A DNA stretch of 64,000 bases, taken from positions 62,001-126,000 of the forward strand of contig DATEHU010000040.1 in assembly GCA_035279405.1 (NCBI GenBank), written 5' to 3'. Shown one piece after another: positions 59,142 to 64,000 of this stretch. The DNA is from Gammaproteobacteria bacterium. GTDB lineage: Bacteria; Pseudomonadota; Gammaproteobacteria; Natronospirales; REEB76. Below the pieces are notes generated by a model that worked only from the letters and a program-made list of their open reading frames with translations, was not told the origin of the DNA and ran no database searches. The translations under genes were made by a program, and so were the position numbers. Positions within the stretch are counted from its first letter, which is position 1, and each line of letters starts with the position of its first letter.

Positions 59142-60509
59142 GTGAAACCCGTACTGTCCCTGGTCATCGCGCTCGCGGCAACCCCGGCTCTGGCGCAGGC
59201 GCCCGCCGTACCGCCCGGAGAGCACCCGGCGTTGCGGGAAATCGTGACCGCCGTGAGCGCCCAACGGCTCAAGGAAATAGATACGCACTTGGTCGGCTTT
59301 GGCACCCGCCACACGCTGTCCACCACCACTTCTCCCACGCGCGGCATCGGGGCCGCGCGCCTCTGGGTCAAGGCGCAGTTCGCGCAGATTTCGCAGGACT
59401 GTGGCGCTTGCCTCGAAATCATCACGCCCTCGCAGGTGTTCACCGGGCCGCGTATGCCGAAGCAGGGCGCCGAAGTTATGGATGTGGTGGCCATTCAGAA
59501 AGGCAGCGATCCGAACCGTTACCTGGTGATGACCGCGCACCTGGACTCGCGGGTGACCGATATCATGAACTCCACGGCCGATGCGCCGGGCGCGGACGAT
59601 GACGGCTCGGGTACCTCGGCGCTCATCGAGGCGGCGCGTGTGCTGTCGAAATACAAGTTCGCGGCCACGATCGTGTACTCGGCCGATTCCGGCGAGGAGC
59701 AGGGTCTGTACGGCGGCAAAATCATCGCCGATTACGCCAAGGCGCACGGCTGGAACGTGGAAGCCAATCTCAACAACGACATGATCGGCAGCACCCACGG
59801 CAGCAGCGGCGTGATCGACAACGCGGATGCGCACATCTTTTCCGAAGGCATCCGCGACGACCTCACGCCGGAGCAATTGCGGCGGCTGCGCTACAACGGC
59901 GGGCTGGTGGATTCTCCCTCGCGCAACGTGGCGCGCTACATCGTCAAGCTCGCCAACGCCTATATCCCGAATTTCCGTCTGGAAATCATGTACCGCACCG
60001 ACCGCTTCGACCGCGGCGGCGATCACGTGATGTTCAACCGCAACGGCTATCCGGCGGTACGCTTCACCGAGGTGCAGGAGAACTGGCAGCGTCAGCACCA
60101 GGACGTACGCATGGTAGACGGCGTGCAGTACGGCGACCTGCTGCAATACGTGGATTTCGGCTACGTCGCCAAAATGACCGCCGCTAACGCCATCGCGCTC
60201 GCCTCCATGGCCTGGGCACCGGCGCCGCCCACAGACGTCAAGATCGCCGGGGCGCTCACGCCGGACACCACCGTGAGCTGGCAGGCGGTGCCGAACGCGG
60301 CCGGTTACCGCATTTACTGGCGCGCCACCGATGCGCCGCAATGGCAGCATTCGATGTACGTGGGCGACGTGACCGGCCATGTGCTGGAAGACCGGGTGAT
60401 CAGCGATTGGTACTTCGGTGTAGCCAGCGTGTCCAGGGACGGCTACGAAAGTCCGGTGGTGTTTCCCGGGCCGGCCGGTGCTTTCCAGAGCGAGGCCGAG
60501 GCCCGATAA
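59142..60509 (+). CDS. exported M28-family metallopeptidase
   Basis: GTG 59142 with CGGAGG upstream gives 455 residues with a signal peptide (VLSLVIALAATPALAQ). Two-zinc aminopeptidase motifs: His-Asp in LVMTAHLDSR, Asp in ADDDGSGTSALIEA, Glu-Glu in ADSGEEQGLYGGK, Asp in NLNNDMIGST and the late GDHVMF His. A fibronectin type III-like tail (VSWQAVPNAAGYRIYWRATD) follows. It probably removes N-terminal residues from peptides in the periplasm or outside. It is divergent from the DUF4097 operon. Confidence 0.93.
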   Translation: MKPVLSLVIALAATPALAQAPAVPPGEHPALREIVTAVSAQRLKEIDTHLVGFGTRHTLSTTTSPTRGIGAARLWVKAQFAQISQDCGACLEIITPSQVFTGPRMPKQGAEVMDVVAIQKGSDPNRYLVMTAHLDSRVTDIMNSTADAPGADDDGSGTSALIEAARVLSKYKFAATIVYSADSGEEQGLYGGKIIADYAKAHGWNVEANLNNDMIGSTHGSSGVIDNADAHIFSEGIRDDLTPEQLRRLRYNGGLVDSPSRNVARYIVKLANAYIPNFRLEIMYRTDRFDRGGDHVMFNRNGYPAVRFTEVQENWQRQHQDVRMVDGVQYGDLLQYVDFGYVAKMTAANAIALASMAWAPAPPTDVKIAGALTPDTTVSWQAVPNAAGYRIYWRATDAPQWQHSMYVGDVTGHVLEDRVISDWYFGVASVSRDGYESPVVFPGPAGAFQSEAEAR

Positions 60510-60596
60510 TCCTTGCGCGCAACGGAGTCGCAATCAATTCCCGTGGATCAATGAACACCCGCGGCAGGGATGCCTACCTGTTACCGGAGAGCATCA

Positions 60597-63500
60597 ATGC
60601 AAATGCCGCCTCTGCCTCTCAAGTTCCGCGCCTGCATTTCTACCTTGGCGATGCTGTGCGCCGCGCTGGTAATCTCCGCGCCGGCGATTGCCGCGGCGCA
60701 GGCTTCAGCGCCTGATATCAGCGCCAACTTCACATTCCGCAATATCGGCCCGGCCGTGGCCGGCGGGCGGGTGTCGGTGGTTGTGGGCGTTCCCGGTGAC
60801 CCCAATGTGATTTACGTCGGCGCGGCCAGCGGCGGCGTATGGAAGAGCGCGAATGGCGGCGACACCTGGACAGCAGTGTTCGAACATGGAGACAGCGCCT
60901 CCATCGGCGCAATTGCCGTGGCGCCGTCTAATCCCAATCTCGTGTGGGTGGGCACGGGCGAAGCCAACGTGCGCAACGACACTATCACCGGCGCGGGTGT
61001 GTATTACTCGCCGGACAGTGGCAAGACCTGGGAATTCAAGGGACTGAAGGACAGCGGTCAGATTTCCGCAATCGTGATTGATCCGAAGAATCCCGCGGTC
61101 GTATTCGTCGCGGCGCAGGGCAACCCGTGGGGACCCAATCCGGAACGCGGCGTGTTCAAATCCACCGACGGCGGCAAGACTTGGCAGAAAGTCCTGTATG
61201 TGGACGACAAAACCGGGGCTTCGAGTCTGGTGATGGAACCGGGCAATCCGCAGGTACTGTTCGCCGGGATGTGGACGGCGCTGCGTACGCCCTGGACCAT
61301 GATCAACGGCAGCGCCACAGGCGGCGTGTGGCGCTCCACTGACGGCGGCTCGACCTGGCAGAAACTCGCTAACGGTCTGCCGACGAACGAAACCGGGCGC
61401 ATCACGCTCGCCGCCGCGCCTTCCAATCCCGAGCACGTGTACGCGCTGATTCCCACCACCCACGGCACGCTCTGGTCCAGCGAAGATTTGGGCGAGCACT
61501 GGACGATGGTCAGCGACAATCATGTGCTCGCCGTGCGCCAGTGGTATTTCGCCGGCATGGCGGTGGCGCCCGATAACGACAACCGCGTTTACTTCGCTTC
61601 GCTCAACCTGATGCAATCCGACGACGGTGGCAAGACCGCACATCCGATTGACCGCTCGGTGCACGTGGATCATCACGCGGTGTGGGTCGATGCGCAAAAT
61701 CCGCAGCGTATCCTGCAGGGCAATGACGGCGGCGTGTATCTGAGCGTCAACGGCGGCAAGAACTGGCGCTTTCTCGACACTTTGCCCATCGAGCAGGCGT
61801 ACACGGTGTCGGTGGACGGCCAGTCGCCGTTCCATGCCTGTGTGGGCCTGCAGGACAACAGCGCCTGGTGCGGATCTACGAGTTCGCTGGATGAGCGTGG
61901 CGTGACCGGCAAGAACTGGTTCCCGGTAGTGGGCGGCGACGGCGAATACGCGGTGATCGCGCCCAGCGATCCGCACATCATTTACGCGGACCTCGAGGAC
62001 GGCTACACCTTCCGTTACGACACGCGCACCCATCTTTCGCAGATGATTCGGCCCACGGCGTCTTACGGTCTGCAGAACAGTTCCAAGACGCTGGCGGAAT
62101 CCGAATATCGCTTCAACTGGACCTCGCCCATCGCAGTGTCGCCGACCGACGCCAACACCGTGTACCTCGGTGCCCAAGTGCTGTTCAAGTCCAGCGACGG
62201 CGGCACGCACTGGCATGTCATCAGCCCGGATCTCACGCGCAACGACAAGAGCAAGCAGGGCATTCCCGGCGGTCCGGTGTATCACGACGTGAGCAGTGCC
62301 GAGAATTACGACACGCTCTTGTCCATCACGCTCGCGCCCACCGATGCGGACAAGGTGATCTGGACCGGCTCGGACGACGGCCTGGTGCAGCTCACGCGCG
62401 ACGGCGGCATGCACTGGACTAACGTCACGCCGCGTGGCGCGCCCGAATGGGCACGCGTGTATCAGATCGGCGTTTCGCCGTTCGACGCGGGCACCGCTTA
62501 TGTGAGCTTTGACGGTCACATGGTCAACGACGATCGCGCATACGTGTATCGCACCGATGACTACGGCAAGAGCTGGAGCAAAATCACCGCGGGCCTGCCG
62601 GCGAATACGCCGGTGCTGGCGGTGCGTGAGGATCCGAATCGCAAAGGTCTGCTGATCGCCGGCACCATGACCGGCTTGTATTTTTCGTTGGACGATGGCA
62701 ATCAGTGGCAGCCGCTCAAGGGCGATTTCCCCACGGTACCGGTGTTCGATCTGCAGTTCGCACCGGCCACGCATTCATTGGCGGTCGCGGCGCACGGCCG
62801 CGGTCTGTTCGTGCTCGACAATCTGCGGCCGCTGGAGGAATGGAAAAGCGATATCGGCGGCAGAGAACTTCATCTGTTCAGTCCGCAGCCGGGCACGCTG
62901 TACAACCACTGGGCCGGCGATGAAGGCCAGCAGTGGAGCTATGCCGCGCCCAATGCGCCGGAAGGTGTGGCGTTCAGTTATTACCTAAAGACGGCACTCA
63001 AAGCGGACGCCAAGGACAAGAAGGGTCCCGTGAAAATCGTCATCACGGATGCGCAAGGCCATGAGGTCAACACGCTGCACGCACCCGGCAAGCAAGGGCT
63101 CAACGAGTTCGTCTGGGACAACGACTATGCCGGTCCCACGCCGATTGATTTCGTGAAAGGCGCGGGTGGTGAAGGCCGCGGTGGCGGGCCCTCCGTGCTG
63201 CCGGGCCGCTATACCGCAACTATCACCGCGGGCGGCTACACGCAAACGCAAAGCGTAAGCGTGCGCCTCGATCCCAACGTGAATGTCAGTCTTGCGGATT
63301 ACCGCGCGCAGTTGCTGGTTGAACTCGGCCTGCGCAACCAGATGAGTGCGCTGAATGAACTACTCAACCGCCTGAGCGACTGGCAAGGCCGGCTCGACAG
63401 CCTGAGTGCCCCGGGCCATGCCGCCGCGCTGCCCAAGGCACTGCTGGCCGATGCCCAGACACTGAGCCAGAAAATCACGACATTGAAAGACCGGCTGTGG

Positions 63501-63797
63501 AATCCCGATATCCAGCACAACGTGGACGAGGACTTCCTCAAGACCTTGCCGCGCTTTCACGGCGTGCTGCAATGGAACGGCTTTTTTGTCGGCGGCTATG
63601 CGCAACCGCCGGCACCGTTCGTCACGGATAAAGTGACCGAGCTGCAGGGCGAGTTGCAGGGCTATCTAGACCAGTTCAACCAGTTGCTGAGTCAGGATGT
63701 GCCGGCCTTCAACAGAGCCGCGTATGCCGCGGGTGAGCCGACTTTGCCGGTCGGCAAGCCGATCGTGTACCAGGCACCGCAACTGGCGGCACATTGA
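60597..63797 (+). CDS. large exported BNR/VPS10-like beta-propeller protein
   Basis: ATG 60597 with GGAGA upstream gives 1066 residues with a signal peptide (ending AIAAAQA). Many Asp-box (BNR) motifs occur: SANGGDTW, SPDSGKTW, STDGGKTW, STDGGSTW, SSDGGTHW. This makes a sortilin/VPS10-type ten-bladed propeller related to secreted glycosyl-hydrolase-like proteins. No sialidase catalytic set is evident. A C-terminal helical part follows (QLLVELGLRNQMSALNELLN). Such proteins often neighbour peptidases. The role is unknown. Confidence 0.9.
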   Translation: MQMPPLPLKFRACISTLAMLCAALVISAPAIAAAQASAPDISANFTFRNIGPAVAGGRVSVVVGVPGDPNVIYVGAASGGVWKSANGGDTWTAVFEHGDSASIGAIAVAPSNPNLVWVGTGEANVRNDTITGAGVYYSPDSGKTWEFKGLKDSGQISAIVIDPKNPAVVFVAAQGNPWGPNPERGVFKSTDGGKTWQKVLYVDDKTGASSLVMEPGNPQVLFAGMWTALRTPWTMINGSATGGVWRSTDGGSTWQKLANGLPTNETGRITLAAAPSNPEHVYALIPTTHGTLWSSEDLGEHWTMVSDNHVLAVRQWYFAGMAVAPDNDNRVYFASLNLMQSDDGGKTAHPIDRSVHVDHHAVWVDAQNPQRILQGNDGGVYLSVNGGKNWRFLDTLPIEQAYTVSVDGQSPFHACVGLQDNSAWCGSTSSLDERGVTGKNWFPVVGGDGEYAVIAPSDPHIIYADLEDGYTFRYDTRTHLSQMIRPTASYGLQNSSKTLAESEYRFNWTSPIAVSPTDANTVYLGAQVLFKSSDGGTHWHVISPDLTRNDKSKQGIPGGPVYHDVSSAENYDTLLSITLAPTDADKVIWTGSDDGLVQLTRDGGMHWTNVTPRGAPEWARVYQIGVSPFDAGTAYVSFDGHMVNDDRAYVYRTDDYGKSWSKITAGLPANTPVLAVREDPNRKGLLIAGTMTGLYFSLDDGNQWQPLKGDFPTVPVFDLQFAPATHSLAVAAHGRGLFVLDNLRPLEEWKSDIGGRELHLFSPQPGTLYNHWAGDEGQQWSYAAPNAPEGVAFSYYLKTALKADAKDKKGPVKIVITDAQGHEVNTLHAPGKQGLNEFVWDNDYAGPTPIDFVKGAGGEGRGGGPSVLPGRYTATITAGGYTQTQSVSVRLDPNVNVSLADYRAQLLVELGLRNQMSALNELLNRLSDWQGRLDSLSAPGHAAALPKALLADAQTLSQKITTLKDRLWNPDIQHNVDEDFLKTLPRFHGVLQWNGFFVGGYAQPPAPFVTDKVTELQGELQGYLDQFNQLLSQDVPAFNRAAYAAGEPTLPVGKPIVYQAPQLAAH

Positions 63798-63835
63798 GTC
63801 CCTGAGGCGGATGAACAAAAATCGAGGAGAGTGAC

Positions 63836-64000
63836 ATGAATCGTTACATCAAACGGTTGGTGTTTGTTTGCTCGCTGTTCGCGGCCAGCGCAGCAGCGGC
63901 GGCTCCCGCTTCCAAGCCGTTCTTTTTCCAACCGGCGGTATCGCCGGATGGCAGCCGCATCGCGTTTGTTTCGGGCGGCAACATCTGGGCCGGACTGGCC
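63836..64000 (+). CDS. exported protein, start only; probable tricorn/S41-type peptidase
   Basis: ATG 63836 follows a strong GAGGAGAG site. The 55 visible residues are a signal peptide (MNRYIKRLVFVCSLFAASAA) and the start of a propeller (FFFQPAVSPDGSRIAFVSGG, then NIWAGLA). WD40-like openings of this kind are typical of tricorn-protease homologues in Xanthomonadales. The window ends here, so the call rests on the N-terminus alone. Confidence 0.6.
   Translation, partial: MNRYIKRLVFVCSLFAASAAAAAPASKPFFFQPAVSPDGSRIAFVSGGNIWAGLA

Overview
The window is a high-GC (about 60-65% by eye) Gammaproteobacterial chromosome segment. The marker loci are dapF-DUF484-xerC, hslVU-DUF971, ubiE-ubiJ-ubiB, tamA-tamB and nudC. 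Dense dispersed hairpin repeats and many exported peptidases suggest the Xanthomonadales/Nevskiales neighbourhood. No rRNA, tRNA, CRISPR array, prophage or intact insertion sequence was seen.

Layout. 1-5 kb: the end of a TonB-dependent receptor, a DUF1684 protein, a ClC-type chloride channel and a small exported protein. 5-7 kb: a divergent mercury locus, merR facing merT-merP-(CMD/AhpD-like)-membrane protein. It has no merA; its last gene carries an in-frame stop, and its far side holds a copy of the 3' end of the exported-protein gene. 7-11 kb: ParA-like ATPase, then the overlapping operon CoA-binding protein-dapF-DUF484-xerC. 11-17 kb: hslVU, DUF971, a toxin-antitoxin pair with a broken toxin, and ubiEJB. 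17-26 kb: exported S10 carboxypeptidase, a hicBA pair with a frameshifted toxin, M20 amidohydrolase, MgtC, two PEBP-like proteins, a VanY-like peptidase, cyclopropane synthase and an intact RHH/PIN pair. 26-37 kb: HIT protein, nudC and the overlapping chain NRDE-S9 peptidase-tamA-tamB-outer-membrane protein. 37-46 kb: LysE exporter, a GDCCVxC protein, the DUF969/DUF979 permease pair split by repeats, an AT-richer orphan gene, glutaryl-CoA dehydrogenase, a GST and a fused alpha/beta E1. 46-54 kb: GNAT, isoprenylcysteine-methyltransferase-like and DUF1761 proteins, a SerB-SerA fusion behind a phosphoribosyltransferase, a CadC-type regulator, a DoxX-like protein and a Sel1 protein. 54-59 kb: an envelope gene group (DUF4097 solenoid, solenoid lipoprotein, CBM9/DUF5916 barrel, DUF2884) behind a strong promoter covered by an inverted repeat. 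59-64 kb: exported M28 peptidase, a large BNR/VPS10-like propeller protein and the start of a probable tricorn-type peptidase.

Main themes. (1) Envelope and secretion functions dominate: TamAB, several exported hydrolases, two solenoid proteins and outer-membrane barrels. (2) At least five families of hairpin repeats fill intergenic space and have become part of gene ends. The 36.7 kb copy is built of nested hairpins, and its stems differ from the 15.3 kb copy while pairing is kept. (3) Gene decay is visible: two of three toxin genes are broken while their antitoxins remain open, one mer-operon gene has a stop, and a duplicated 3' gene fragment survives. (4) Fused enzymes occur in serine synthesis (SerB-SerA) and 2-oxoacid oxidation (E1 alpha-beta).

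All family names come from reading the translations by eye, without database searches. Frameshifts and stops could be assembly errors unless stated otherwise.
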